Shown one piece after another: positions 37,967 through 48,292 of a stretch of DNA of 64,000 nt. Source of the DNA: Planctomycetota bacterium (GTDB lineage Bacteria; Planctomycetota; Phycisphaerae; Phycisphaerales; UBA1924); contig CP053450.1 in NCBI GenBank assembly GCA_013285505.1, positions 542,796 through 606,795 of the forward strand, written 5' to 3'. The position numbers and the translations under genes were made by a program. A model generated the notes under the pieces. It was not told where the DNA came from, did no database searches, and saw only the letters and a program-made list of their open reading frames with translations. How positions within the stretch are numbered: the first letter of the stretch is position 1; every line of letters begins with the position of its first letter.

Positions 37967-39124
37967 TCAGGCGGTGACACCCGCGGATGCACAGCCCGTG
38001 CCCGCCAAACTCCCGCACCCGGCGGCACCGGTCTCGGGGCCGAGCCGCGGCACCAGACCGAGACCCTCGGCGATCTGCACCGCGTTGAGCGCGGCCCCTT
38101 TCAGGAGCTGGTCGCCGCAGGCCAGAAGGCACCACCGCCGATTCCGCCCGCCAGCGTCCGATACCTCGCCGGGGTCGGGCCTCAAACGCCCGACCAGCAC
38201 CGGGCCGTGCCCGCTCGCTTTCCGCGGCGTGGGGAAGCGGTTGGCCGTCCGGTCGTCCACGATCTGCACGCCCACCCCCCGGGCCAGCGCTCGCGCACCT
38301 CGGCCTCGCTCGCGGCAGACGCGAGCGTGACCGTGATCGCCTCGGTGTGCGCGCGCAGCACGGGCACCCGCACGCAGGTTGGGGTGATCCGGAGCGTCGG
38401 GTCGCCCCAGATCTTGCGGGTCTCGTCGATGACCTTCTGCTCCTCGCCGTTGATGCCGGATCGGGGATCGACCGGGGAGTCGTGGCTGAAGACGTTGAAG
38501 GCCGCGGGCTCGGCAAAGACGCGTGGACGGCCCGCCGCCGGGCTTGGCTTATCCGGCGGGTCCAGGCTCGCGCGGGTGTCGGCGAGCAGTTCGTCGATGG
38601 CCGCGAGCCCCGCGCCGGACACGGCCTGATAGGTGGCCACGTCGATCGCCTCGACACCGAAGGCCCGGCGGAGCGGCTCGAGCCGCTGTCACGAGGATGA
38701 TCGTCGTGCAGTTGGGGTTGGCGATGACCCCGCGAGGCGGCGGGCCCGACTCGCCCCGTTCGACCTCCGGAACGAGCAGCGGGACGTCCGGGTCGAGCCG
38801 GAAGGCCGAGGAGTTGTCGATCACGGTCGCCCCCGCGCCGACGGCGATCGGGGCGAACCGCCGTGCCGTGACGGCGTCGGCCGCGAAGATCGCGAGCGAG
38901 CACCCGGCGAACGAATCCTCGTCGAGTCCCGAGACCTCAATGCTCGTCGGGCCATAAGAGACACGCGTTCCCGCCGACCGGGCCGACGCGATCGGGCGGA
39001 CCCGGCCGCCCGGCACGCCCCGCGCGGCGAGCAGATGCAGCACCTCGCGTCCGACCGCACCGGTCGCACCGACCACCGCGACACACCCGGCGGCCGGGCG
39101 TGATGTGGCCCCCTCACGCGGCAT
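37967..39124 (-). CDS. asd: aspartate-semialdehyde dehydrogenase
   Basis: The second enzyme of the aspartate pathway. The N-terminal Rossmann motif is VAVVGATGAVGREVL, the nucleophile lies in ANPNCTTI, DVATYQAVSGAG is the family signature, and TCVRVPVLRAHTE carries the catalytic His region. The C-terminal residues are non-standard (Gly/Ala/Cys-rich). Frame breaks lie at GAGCCGC (38680-38686) and near 38285-38291. The ATG at 39124 overlaps the end of the aspartokinase gene by 11 bases; third gene of the metB-lysC-asd run. Confidence 0.88.
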
Positions 39125-39894
39125 GGATCGGCTCCGAGCAGACATCGCCCTCTGCGCTGAACGTTGGCTCGAATTCACCGACGCGCGAGACTTCGGTCGC
39201 GCCCAGCGAGCCGACCTCGAACGCCAGCTTGTGCTCGCGGGCCCAGCGGACCGCCTTGTGCTGCACGATCGTGCCATCGAGGGCAAGGGCCTCGTCCCAG
39301 GGCAGCGTCGCGTAGCGGCGGGGCCGCGCGCCGGGGAGCGAGGGGTCCCACTCGTAGAGGCCGTCGACGTCCTTGACCAGGCGGCACGAGGCCGCCGAGA
39401 CGCTGGGCGAGAAAGAGCGCGGTGAGGTCCGAGCCGCCCCGCCCGAGCACGGTGGTGCGGCCCCGCTCGTCCCGCCCGACGAAGCCGGGCACCACGACCG
39501 CGCGCACCCGCCCGAGGGCATCGACCACGCCGGGCAGGTCCACCGCCACCGGCGACGAATCGAGCGGCTCGCCCTCGGTCCGGAAGCCCGCCCCGGCCGC
39601 GTCGAGCGTCTCGGCCCGCACTCCGATGCTGTCCAACGCGAGCCCGAGCAGCGCGGCGCTGGCGAGTTCGCCCGTCGCCAGCAGCTGGGCTGTCGCGAAC
39701 GGGTTGGGGCTCGAGGAATAGGCCGCGGCCTTGGCCAGCAGGGCGTCGGTCGTGCCCTCCAGGGCCGAAACCACCGCGACGACCCGCGAGCCGCGGCGGA
39801 CGCAGCCGGCAACCTCTTCGGCCACCGCGCGCACGTGCAGCTCGTCGCGGAGCACCGATCCTCCGAACTTCAGGACGATCAGGTCCCCGCTCAC
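39114..39894 (-). CDS. lysC: aspartokinase catalytic domain without ACT domains
   Basis: An amino-acid-kinase fold with VLKFGGSVL at the N-terminus, VVAVVSALEGTTDALL, a TVLGRGGSDLTALFLAQ block and CRLVKDVDGLYEWDP, all aspartokinase hallmarks. It is about 260 residues long, and the two regulatory ACT domains of normal aspartokinases are missing; the next gene starts immediately. The GTG at 39894 overlaps the metB stop (GTGA) and follows AGGAGG by seven bases. One frame break lies near 39402. Allosteric inhibition by lysine or threonine is therefore unlikely, and control probably falls on the SAM riboswitch upstream. Confidence 0.85.
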
Positions 39895-41120
39895 ACGCAC
39901 ACCTCCTCGGGTGTGGCCGTGGGGGCCGACTTCGCGGTCGGTTCGGCGTGGGCGATCTCGATGGCCTGTTCCAGATCGGCGATGATGTCGCCGACATCCT
40001 CGATGCCGACACTCACGCGGATCAGCCCGTCGGTGATGCCGACCGCGAGCCGGTGCTCGCGGGGCACGTCGGCGTGGGTCATGGTGACCGGGTGGGTCAG
40101 CAGGGTCTCGATGCCGCCGAGGTGCTCGACCAGCGAGGCGAGCTTGGCGTTGTTGAGCACCTTGACCGCGGCGTCGGTCCCGCCGACGACCTCGAACGAG
40201 AGCACGCCGCCGTGGATCCCGCCCAGGTGCTGACGCTCGGCGAGCTCCCGCTGCGGGTGGGTCAGCAGGCCGGGGTAGTTGACCTGCTTGACGTTCGGGT
40301 TGGCCTGCAGCGCCGCCGCGAGGCTGAGCGCGTTGGCCGAGTGCTGGCGGATGCGCAGAGGCAGCGTTTTGACGCCTCTCGTGGTCAGCCACGCCTGGAA
40401 GGGCGCCTGGATGCCGCCGGTGCACTTGCGGATGAAGCGCACCTGCTCGAGGAGTTCCTCATCGCGGGAGACAACGGAGCCGCCGAGCGAGCTGGAGTGC
40501 CCCTCGATGTGCTTGGTGGTCGAGTAGACGCAGACATCGACACCCAGGTCGAGCGGCCTCTGGACGACCGGGGTCAGGAAGGTGTTGTCGACCGCGACCT
40601 TGATCCCCGCCTCGCGTCCGATGGCGGCGACGGCGCGGATGTCGGTGAGCTTGAGTGTCGGGTTGGCCGGCGACTCGATGAAGATGAGCCTGGTATTTGC
40701 CCGCAGCGCGGTGCGGACGTTCTCGGCGTCGGAGGAGTCGACGAAGGTCGCCTCGATGCCGAGATTCGAGAGCACCTGCTGCACGAGGCGGACGGTGCCG
40801 CCGTAGATCGCGTCGCCCAGGACGACGTGGTCGCCGGCCTTGAGCAGAGCCAGGAAGAGCGCCGCCTCGGCCCCGAGCCCGGTGCCGAAACAGACCGCCG
40901 GGGGGGCGTCCTCGAGCGCGCCGAGCTGTGCTTCGAGCGCCGAGACGGTGGGGTTGGAGACGCGGGAGTAGGCGTACCCCCGGTCCTTGCCGACCGCCTC
41001 GTTGACGAACGTGGTGGACTGCACGAGCGGGTTGACCAGTGCGCCGGACTGCGGGTCTGGCCGCAGGCCGCCGTGGATGGCCGTGGTGCTCGTGCCTGCG
41101 ATCGAGTTGGAATGACTCAT
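39891..41120 (-). CDS. metB: cystathionine gamma-synthase/lyase family PLP enzyme
   Basis: A Cys/Met-metabolism PLP enzyme of 409 residues. YAYSRVSNPT near residue 49, an AVDNTFLTPVVQRPL block, the PLP lysine in VYSTTKHIEGHSSSLGG, and the C-terminal MTHADVP...RVSVGIED block are present. Sequence alone does not separate gamma-synthase from gamma-lyase or O-acetylhomoserine sulfhydrylase. Its place at the head of an operon with lysC and asd, behind a SAM riboswitch, favours methionine biosynthesis. The start codon lies at the foot of a hairpin that exposes GGAGGT in its loop. Confidence 0.9.
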   Translation of the reverse strand: MSHSNSIAGTSTTAIHGGLRPDPQSGALVNPLVQSTTFVNEAVGKDRGYAYSRVSNPTVSALEAQLGALEDAPPAVCFGTGLGAEAALFLALLKAGDHVVLGDAIYGGTVRLVQQVLSNLGIEATFVDSSDAENVRTALRANTRLIFIESPANPTLKLTDIRAVAAIGREAGIKVAVDNTFLTPVVQRPLDLGVDVCVYSTTKHIEGHSSSLGGSVVSRDEELLEQVRFIRKCTGGIQAPFQAWLTTRGVKTLPLRIRQHSANALSLAAALQANPNVKQVNYPGLLTHPQRELAERQHLGGIHGGVLSFEVVGGTDAAVKVLNNAKLASLVEHLGGIETLLTHPVTMTHADVPREHRLAVGITDGLIRVSVGIEDVGDIIADLEQAIEIAHAEPTAKSAPTATPEEVCV

Positions 41121-41142
41121 GCCGTGAACCTCCTCACGGCAT
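41119..41142 (-). promoter_or_regulatory. hairpin holding the metB ribosome binding site in its loop
   Basis: A perfect 9-base-pair stem (41119-41127 with 41134-41142) whose 6-base loop is GGAGGT on the mRNA strand. Two bases of the metB ATG form part of the 3' arm. When it forms, ribosome access to the start codon would be limited, so this is a candidate translational expression platform for the upstream SAM aptamer. Confidence 0.75.
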
Positions 41143-41231
41143 CAACGCAGGCTAGCTTGGCGTGGGTCGGTGGCGAACATCGCCACCATTTTGCTGAGAA
41201 TCGGCTCTGGCTTCCGCCCGCCGTCCCGGCC

Positions 41232-41333
41232 GCATCGCTCCCCACGCAGGGGCTAGCCTCGGCACCGCGGCGAGCTCGTTTGGAGCTGCTCGGTTGCCGC
41301 CCGGGCGTTAGGCTGACCCGGGACTCTTGATGC
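41232..41333 (-). ncRNA. SAM-I-class riboswitch aptamer upstream of metB-lysC-asd
   Basis: On the minus strand, from 5' to 3': P1 left arm GCATC then AAGAG; P2 stem CCCGGG (41317-41322 with 41300-41305) whose loop contains AGCC (41311-41314); the invariant CGGCAACC (41292-41298 is its core); a P3 stem of GAGC/GCTC; GCGGTGCC (41261-41266); GGCT (41255-41258), complementary to the P2 loop for the pseudoknot; a CCCC/GGGG P4 hairpin; and the P1 right arm GATGC. This order, with the pseudoknot, matches the SAM-I/SAM-IV clan. It lies 110 bases before the methionine-pathway operon. P1 is short (5 base pairs). Confidence 0.8.
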
Positions 41334-41536
41334 TTGAGACGAGCATAGCGGCCTTTTCGACGTCGTCAAGAGGCTTTGCCGCGTCTTTGCGCCGGGATTC
41401 GCTCGACCCGAGGGCCGCGGCGGACGATCAACTTGGGGGAGATCGGGGCACGCCCCGAACAGATTTCGGGCAAATCCCCTTGATCATTCCGCCCGATGAT
41501 GCTCCACTTGGAGCGGAAGACGAAGAGGGATGCACG
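41334..41536. other. intergenic region between riboswitch and dockerin-protein gene
   Basis: About 200 bases that must contain the metB promoter on the minus strand and the promoter of the secreted protein on the plus strand. It is less GC-rich than its surroundings near 41335-41375. I cannot assign -35/-10 boxes with confidence and see no coding sequence. Confidence 0.35.
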
Positions 41537-44384
41537 ATGAAACAACACGGGGGATGGCGGGCCTGGGTTCGGGTGTTTGGTGCGGTGGCGGTGCTCGCCA
41601 CGACCGCGTCGGCACAGAAGTCCTGGGTCCGGTTCGACAACGGTGTGACAACCAGCCCGGATGTGACCTTCGGGTTCGATCGCCCGACCACCGTCTTCGG
41701 GTCGTTCGGTGAGACCTTCGCGCCGGGGGAGCCCCGTTTCGCCCCGCCGACCCTGCTCTGCGGCCGGGCGACGAGCCAGAGCCTCATGTCGGGGCTCTCG
41801 GTCAACGCGATCGCCGCGGGCGATTCGGGCACCGGCCTGCCGGTGTGGGTGGTCACGACGTCAACGTTCCAGCGGCTGAGCATCCATCTCGGCGACGACT
41901 CGGTCGACAGAGCGTTCCGCGACGGCAACTGGTCCGGTGTCTACGTCATGCCCATGCGCGACGAGGACAAAGCCGGGACATCTAACCTGCTCGTGCTCCA
42001 GACCGGCGCCAACGGCGGCTCGGCCAACACGCCCGACTTCGCCTTTGCGCCGACCAACGGCGGCTCGGTCCACAACGGCCTGATTGTCGCGCCGTGCGAG
42101 GTGCTCGAGCCCGTGGACGGCGAGTGGGTCAGCAGCCGCGCCGCGCTGGCCTACACCACGATCGACCGCCTGCAGCGCAGCAGCCCGTGGATCATCGCCG
42201 CCATGGGCGTGCCCACCAACGAGTTGGACACCGCTCGCGGCTCGCCCTGGTCCTACTCGGCCTTCCCGGTCAGCGACGACGAGTTCGTCGCGGTCTGGAC
42301 CGACTATCGAACGCCCGTCAAGACCGGCGGCATCGCCTACGCCACCAGATTCCTGCGCGACGGCGACGGCGTGTGGAGCGCGAGCACGATCCGCGTCGCC
42401 AGATCGGAAAGCCCGGTCGTCACGGAGCACTGGCACTGCGGCGGCTACATCAAGCACCCCGACGGCCGCGCATCGATCGTCGTCTCCGTCGGCGATGGGA
42501 TCGCCGACAACTACATGCTTGCGCGCACAAAGTCGCCCGGCTTCGCGTGGGCGTCGGAGACCGCCATCCCGGACACCGGGATCGACGAGCGCAGCCGCGT
42601 GTACGAACCCGCGGCCAGCTGGTCGGACGTCGCCACCGTCTGGGGCGGCGTTGGCACCGAGCCCTGCCTCCGGCACAACCAGGTCATCTCGATGATCGCG
42701 GCCGACACCGACTGCTCGCGGCTGCTCTGCGGCACCGACGAAACCGGGGCCGCGGTGCTGTCGATGACCTACGACCCCGACACCAAAGTGCCCGCGTGGC
42801 GCACGCTCTACCTCCCCTCGGCCACCAGCTGGCCGAGCGACGGCGTGCTCAACTTCAGCATGCAGGGCGAGCCGGGCGGTCCCTATCTCGGCCGCATCGA
42901 CGCAGCATCCACCTCGCCGTGGCAGGCCGGGCAGCGTGAGACACGGATTCTCTACTCACCCGACGGAGAGATCTGGGGGCAATGCCTGGTGGCGGGGACC
43001 ACGGGTTCGCGCCAGGGAGTGATCCGCGGCGACGTGGGCTATATCGGCTCGCTCGCCAACGAGGCGGCGGGCTTCCGCCGGATCGACGAGCCGACCGCGC
43101 GCGTGATCCGCCCGATGATGCTGAGCCCCTCGACGGACAACCTGCTGCGCGAAACAATCTCCAAGCCGACATCCGGGTTCGACCTCGGTGTGGACATCGT
43201 TCGGCTCAACGAGCCGGGCGACCTCCCCGAGGGCGTGCCTCTGCCGCCGTGCGAACCGGGCAACATCTTCAAGATCGAGAACAGGTCCGAGGGCGGCCGC
43301 ATGGGCCTGTGGTACCCCGTGTCGCACTTCTCCGATGCGCCCCGCGCGCGCAGCTTCGCGCTGCTGCGGGCGTGGGTGTACGCGTTGGGGCCGGAGAGCG
43401 ACAACGACCCGGCGACGACCGCGCAGCTCACGATGCGGTTCAGCGACGAGACGCGCGAGCGGCTGGATGTGCGTTCCGGACGCCTCGACTTCGACTCGGG
43501 CGCGTGGACACCGTTCACCATCTGGGGGCCGTGGACGGCGATGGGCCATACGGGGATCCCCGACACCTACTGGCGTCCGGTGGTCGAGCTGCGCGCAGAA
43601 GTCCGGGCTGATCGCCGCACCCTGCCGGTTCCTCATCGCGTGGGAGGGCGTGTACGCCGACGCCCCGACGGTGCAGGGGCACGGGCTCGGCCCGCTCGGT
43701 GCCGGGTCGGTCGAGCGGGCGGTGGTGGAGGGGCTCGACGTCGGCGACGAATGGACGATGCTGCTGGTGGGCATGGTCCCCGAAGATCAGTGGGACAACC
43801 GGGTCGGGGGGTCGGGTCAGGGCGCGATAAAGACCGCCACCTCGCACCTGCCGCACCTGTTCTCGATCGAGACAGGCGACGGTGCCGAACAGATCAGTGT
43901 TCTGGCCGACCCGAGGGACGAGGGCATCCGGCTCCGCGTGCAGGCCGCGTCCAACAGCCGCGAAGCGCGCCACGTCCGCACCACCTACTGGCTGCGGGAC
44001 AGCCCGGTGGTGTGCGTGGTCCGTTCCCGCGAGGGCAAGACGAGCCTGGACTACACCATCGGCGGCTCCGACCCGAGGCACATGGAGCTTGCCGGGACGG
44101 TCGCGCCGAGCAGCGTGACGCTCGGTCCGGACGCGATGTGGTGGCACGCCGTCGAGGCCATGCCCACGGCGATCGCGGACGAAGAACTCTCGGAGGTCTT
44201 CGCCTCCCTGCAGTTGCACTGCCCGGCCGACCGCAACAACGACGGCGTCGTGGACACGCGCGATGTGATCCGGTTCCTCAACGAGTGGGTGAGCGGGTCG
44301 GCGTCGGCCGACTTCAACCGCGACGGTGAGGTTGACACGCGGGACGTGATCGACTTCCTGAACGCCTTCACCGCCGGGTGCTGA
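41537..44384 (+). CDS. secreted protein with C-terminal dockerin-like EF repeats
   Basis: A signal peptide (AVLATTASA followed by Q) starts an extracellular protein of about 950 residues. The middle is beta-rich with many Trp, Ser and Asp residues, reminiscent of sialidase/glycosidase-type beta-propellers, but I see no catalytic signature. The C-terminus has two calcium-loop repeats, DRNNDGVVDTRDVIRFLNEW and DFNRDGEVDTRDVIDFLNAF, and ends in Gly-Cys, the layout of planctomycete GC-type dockerin domains thought to serve in surface anchoring. One frame break lies around 43591-43597; CGC CAG instead of CGC GCAG joins the two halves. Confidence 0.8.
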
Positions 44385-44396
44385 GCGAGCGCTATC

Positions 44397-46192
44397 TCAC
44401 TCGGCCGGAACGGTCTCGCCCGGGACGGGTTCTTCGGGCCCGGCGTCGGGGCTTTCGCCGTCAGCCCATCCCACACTGCCTTGGCGGAGGGCCCCGGTGC
44501 CGAGCGGATCGGCCGGCTGGAACTCGACCCGCGCCGCCCCGAGCAGCGTGCCGGTGGCAAAGGCCAGATCGACCTGGGCGATCTGGTATTCGACCACCGC
44601 GTTGATCTCCTGCAGCTGCGCGTCGCTCAGGCGGGTGTTGGCGTCGAGCACATCGGTCGAGGTGGTCTCGCCGACCTCGAACTGGCGCTGCTCGGCCTGC
44701 AGCGTGCGGGTGTTGAGAATCACACTCTGCCGGGCGGCGAAGATGCGCTGCCACGCCGACTCGATCTCGTCGACCGCGTCGAGCACCTCTCGCCGGATGG
44801 TCTGCTCGCGCGCGTCCTTGCTGGCGAGCCGCTGGAGCCGCTGCAGGAGCGAGCGCCGCACCGCGGCCTCGCGTTGCTCGTTGCCCAGCGGCACCTCGCC
44901 CCGCAGGCCGATCGACCAGTCCGCGAAGCGGTTCTCCTGCACCAGATCGACCGCCCCGCTCAGGCTCGAGCCCAGGCCGTTCATGCGGTAGGTGTAGTCG
45001 AGCGCGAGCAGCGGCAGGGCCTGGTTACGCGACCAGTCGGCGGTGACCAGGTCGGCCGCGAGACGCAGCTCGAGCTCGAGCATCTCCATCCGCCCGTCGA
45101 TCGCGGCCTGGGTCAGCACCTCGGTGTCAAACTCGTACCGCACCGGGTCGGGCGGTGAGCCCGGCACGACCTGGGTCTCGCTGGCGATGTCGAGCCCCGG
45201 CTCGTTGATGATCCGCTTGAGCTCGCGCTGGCGCGTGATGAGCAGGTTCTGGGCACGGATGATGCTGTCGAGCTGCTCGGCGACACCGGCCTGTGCGCGG
45301 AGCACCTCGATCTCGGCGACCTCGCCGGCCTCGTACCGCCGCTCCGAGCGTTCGAGCTGGGCCTGGGCGAGCTCGAGCGAGCGGAGTCGGACATCGAGCG
45401 CTGCGCGCGCGCCGTAGAGCCGCCAGTAGGCGCGATCGACGGCCGCGAGCTGGCGGATGACCTCGGCCTTGGTCTGCACCTCCGAGAGCTGGCGGTCGTA
45501 GGAGGCGATGGTGATGGCGTAGGTGGACGCGCGGCGTCCGGCGTTGCGGAGCAGCGGCTGGCTGATCGACAGCTCGACATCGCTGGTGTAGGCCGGGTTG
45601 AGCGTGCTGAACTGGTTGTTGGTCTCGTTTCGCGTGAACGGGAGCGTGATGTTGGCGGTGCCGCCGGTGCGGAGCGGGATGCGCACGCCGGGCTCGATCC
45701 GCTGGAACTTCTGCTGCGCGCTGTCGAGCGTGCTGGAGGTCGGCGAGTCGGTCTCGGTCCAGAGGGCGCTGAGCGTGAAGACCGACTCGAAGCGGCCCTC
45801 CTCTTCGGCGAGGCGTTCGGCGGCCAGGGCGGGGCTCATCAGCGCGACCTGCAGGTCCAGATTGTGCTGCAAGGCCGAGGCGCGGCACTCCTCGATCGAG
45901 AGCTCCACCCGCTCGAGCCCGTCGAAGCGGCTCTGCGTCGCCCGGGCGTCCTCCACGGTGGGCGGCGGGGTCTGGACGCGGAAGTCCTCGATCGGCGCGG
46001 CCTCGATGCGCCGCACCCGATCCAGCGAGAGCGGCGGGGCGTAGTCGGAGGCGTGCGCAAAGAGCGGGTTGCGCGCAGCCCGTCAGCGCGGGGACACCCG
46101 CGCCAGCGACGAGCCGCAGTACACCCGGCGGAGGCCAGCAGTCTGGCGGCGGGGCTCGGTCGGGAGGGCAGAGAGCGGGGCCGGGTCGGCAT
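44397..46192 (-). CDS. TolC-like outer membrane efflux lipoprotein
   Basis: An outer-membrane factor with two long helical-hairpin repeats, for example LELAQAQLERSERRYEAGEVAEI and the repeat-2 LQAEQRQFEVGETTSTDVLDA, both OEP-family landmarks, shown here as separate segments. With one base dropped at GAGCCGC (46111-46117) and another near 46073, the N-terminus becomes a lipoprotein signal with lipobox ALTGC. It is the last gene of a minus-strand efflux operon: adaptor, ATPase, permease, then this protein. Confidence 0.88.
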
Positions 46193-46215
46193 GGTCGGGT
46201 CCTCGGGGTGTCGCG

Positions 46216-47454
46216 CTAGTCGTGGCGGAGGGCTTCGATCGGGTCGAGTCGTGCGGCCTTGATCGCGGGGAACATACCGAAAACCACACCCGTCCCCGCG
46301 CTGAACCCCACCGCCAGCAGCACCGCCCACGCCGGCACGCTGGCGTCCTTCAGTGGGCTGTCGGGCACCGCCTTGAGCAGCGAGATCAGCCCCTGGCCCA
46401 TGCCCAGCCCGACGGCCCCGCCGACCAGGCACAGCGTGACCGCCTCGACAAGGAACTGGACGAGGACCACCGCCGGGCGCGCGCCGATGGCCTTGCGGAG
46501 CCCGATCTCGCGGGTCCGTTCGCTCACACTGACGAGCATGATGTTCATGATCCCGATGCCGCCGACGAGCAGGCTGATGCCGACGATCCCGCTGGCGCCC
46601 GCGGTGATGCCCGCGGCGAGCGAGTTGAATTGGTCGATGAACTGCTGCATGACCTCGACCCGGAAGGTGTCCTCGTCATTGCCGGAGATGCCGCGCATCT
46701 TCCGCAGCACGAAGGCGATCTGGGCGCGCGCATCTTCGACCTTCTCGGGGTTCGAAAGCGAACCCCACGCGTTGGAGATCCAGCGCTCGGGGTCGAGCAT
46801 CTGCGCAGTGGCGAAGGGGATGAAGATCTCCGTCGAGCTGTCGCCGCCGCCGAAGAGATTCAGCTGCACCGTCTCGACGACCCCGACGATCATGAACCGC
46901 CGGCCGGCCAGCCGGACAAACTCGCCCACCGGCTCCCGCGGCAGGTCGAGTTCCTCAATCGCCTTGTCATTGATCAGGCACACGAGCCGCCGCTCGCTCT
47001 CATCGACGCCGTTGAACTGCCGACCGTCGATGACCTGCCGGCCGACGATGTCGTGCCAGGTCGGCCAGATCCCGAGCGAGGGGACGCTGTCGATCTTCCG
47101 TTCGCCGTACTCGGCGGCATAGCTTCCCCACATCTCCGGCGAGATGCTGGTGATGTCCGGGCAGTTCTCGCGTATCGCGACGATCTCGGGCATCTGGAGC
47201 TGTACGTCACGCCAGTTGCCCGTCCGCCGCATGGAATCGGGCAGCATGCCGTCGATGTAGACGCGTTTGGCGCCGAGCTTCTCAAACTCGCTGAGCACGG
47301 TCTGGCGCAGGCCCTGCAACGCGGCGATCACCGCGATCACGCTCGCGACGCCGATGATGACGCCCAGCGTGGTCAGCAGCGACCGGACCTTGTTCGACCA
47401 GATCTGCCCGAGCGCGAGGCCGAAGGTCTGGAACACGATGCGGAAGAGAATCAT
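46216..47454 (-). CDS. MacB-type ABC transporter permease
   Basis: A four-helix MacB/FtsX-type permease. The N-terminal helix begins RSLLTTLGVIIGVASVIAVI, a large periplasmic domain follows (residues about 60-270), and the C-terminal three helices carry GISLLVGGIGIMNIMLVSV and ERTREIGLRKAIGAR. 412 residues. Its ATG overlaps the ATPase stop. Transport of peptides, macrolides or lipoprotein-related cargo is typical; the cargo here is unknown. Confidence 0.93.
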   Translation of the reverse strand: MILFRIVFQTFGLALGQIWSNKVRSLLTTLGVIIGVASVIAVIAALQGLRQTVLSEFEKLGAKRVYIDGMLPDSMRRTGNWRDVQLQMPEIVAIRENCPDITSISPEMWGSYAAEYGERKIDSVPSLGIWPTWHDIVGRQVIDGRQFNGVDESERRLVCLINDKAIEELDLPREPVGEFVRLAGRRFMIVGVVETVQLNLFGGGDSSTEIFIPFATAQMLDPERWISNAWGSLSNPEKVEDARAQIAFVLRKMRGISGNDEDTFRVEVMQQFIDQFNSLAAGITAGASGIVGISLLVGGIGIMNIMLVSVSERTREIGLRKAIGARPAVVLVQFLVEAVTLCLVGGAVGLGMGQGLISLLKAVPDSPLKDASVPAWAVLLAVGFSAGTGVVFGMFPAIKAARLDPIEALRHD

Positions 47455-48289
47455 GCGCCCGCCTCCTGGCCCTCAGTCTGGCTCGCGGCCTTGTTCTCGG
47501 CTGTGCTCTCGGTCTCGGGCTGGGCGGACGGCTCGGCGTGGCCGCTCGCAGCGAGCTTCGCCGCGGCCGCGGCGGCTCTCGAGCCACAGCCGGTGGATCG
47601 GGTCCTCGTCTGTCGGGTGGTCGCTCACCACCAGCCCGTCGCGGAGCCGGACGATCCGGCGGGCGTTGGCCGCGACCTCTTCCTCGTGGGTCACGATGAT
47701 GATGGTCTGCCCCTCGGCGTGCAGCTGCTTGAACAGGTCGATGATCTCGTTGGTGGTCGTGCTGTCGAGGTTGCCCGTGGGTTCGTCGGCGAGCAGGATC
47801 GCCGGCTCGTTCACCAGCGCGCGCGCGACCGCGACGCGCTGCCGCTGACCGCCCGACAGCTGGTTGGGCCGGTGCCCCATCCTGTCGCCCAGCCCGACGC
47901 GCTGCAGCGCGGCCTTGGCCCGCCGCCTCGCCGAGCCGCCAGTGCCGGCGGGAGTAGATCATCGGGAGCATCGTGTTCTTCAGCGCCGACGCCCGGTTCA
48001 GCAGCTCGAAGCTCTGGAAGATAAAGCCGATCTCCTCGTTGCGGACCCGGGCCAGCCGCGCCGCACCGACCTTGTGGATCGGCTTGCCCCGCAGCTCGTA
48101 GACCCCGGCCGTGGGGCGGTCGAGGCAGCCGAGGATGTGCATCAGCGTGCTCTTGCCCGAACCGGACGCGCCCATGATCGCCACGAACTCGTTGGCGCCG
48201 ATGTCCAGATCGACCCCGCGCAGGGCGTGCACACGCTCGGTGCCGAGCTTGTACTCCTTGGTGAGCTTGCAGACTCGCAGGACGGTCAT
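47451..48289 (-). CDS. MacB-type ABC transporter ATPase
   Basis: A LolD/MacB-type ATPase. Walker A is [27 protein letters not shown] the Q-loop, [15 protein letters not shown] the signature, [12 protein letters not shown]alker B, and VTHEEEVA the H-loop. Frame breaks lie around 47922-47930 and at GCGGCTC (47572-47578). Correcting both gives an Ala/Glu-rich C-terminal tail that ends in TGA overlapping the permease ATG, as expected for an operon. Confidence 0.9.
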
Positions 48290-48292
48290 GGG

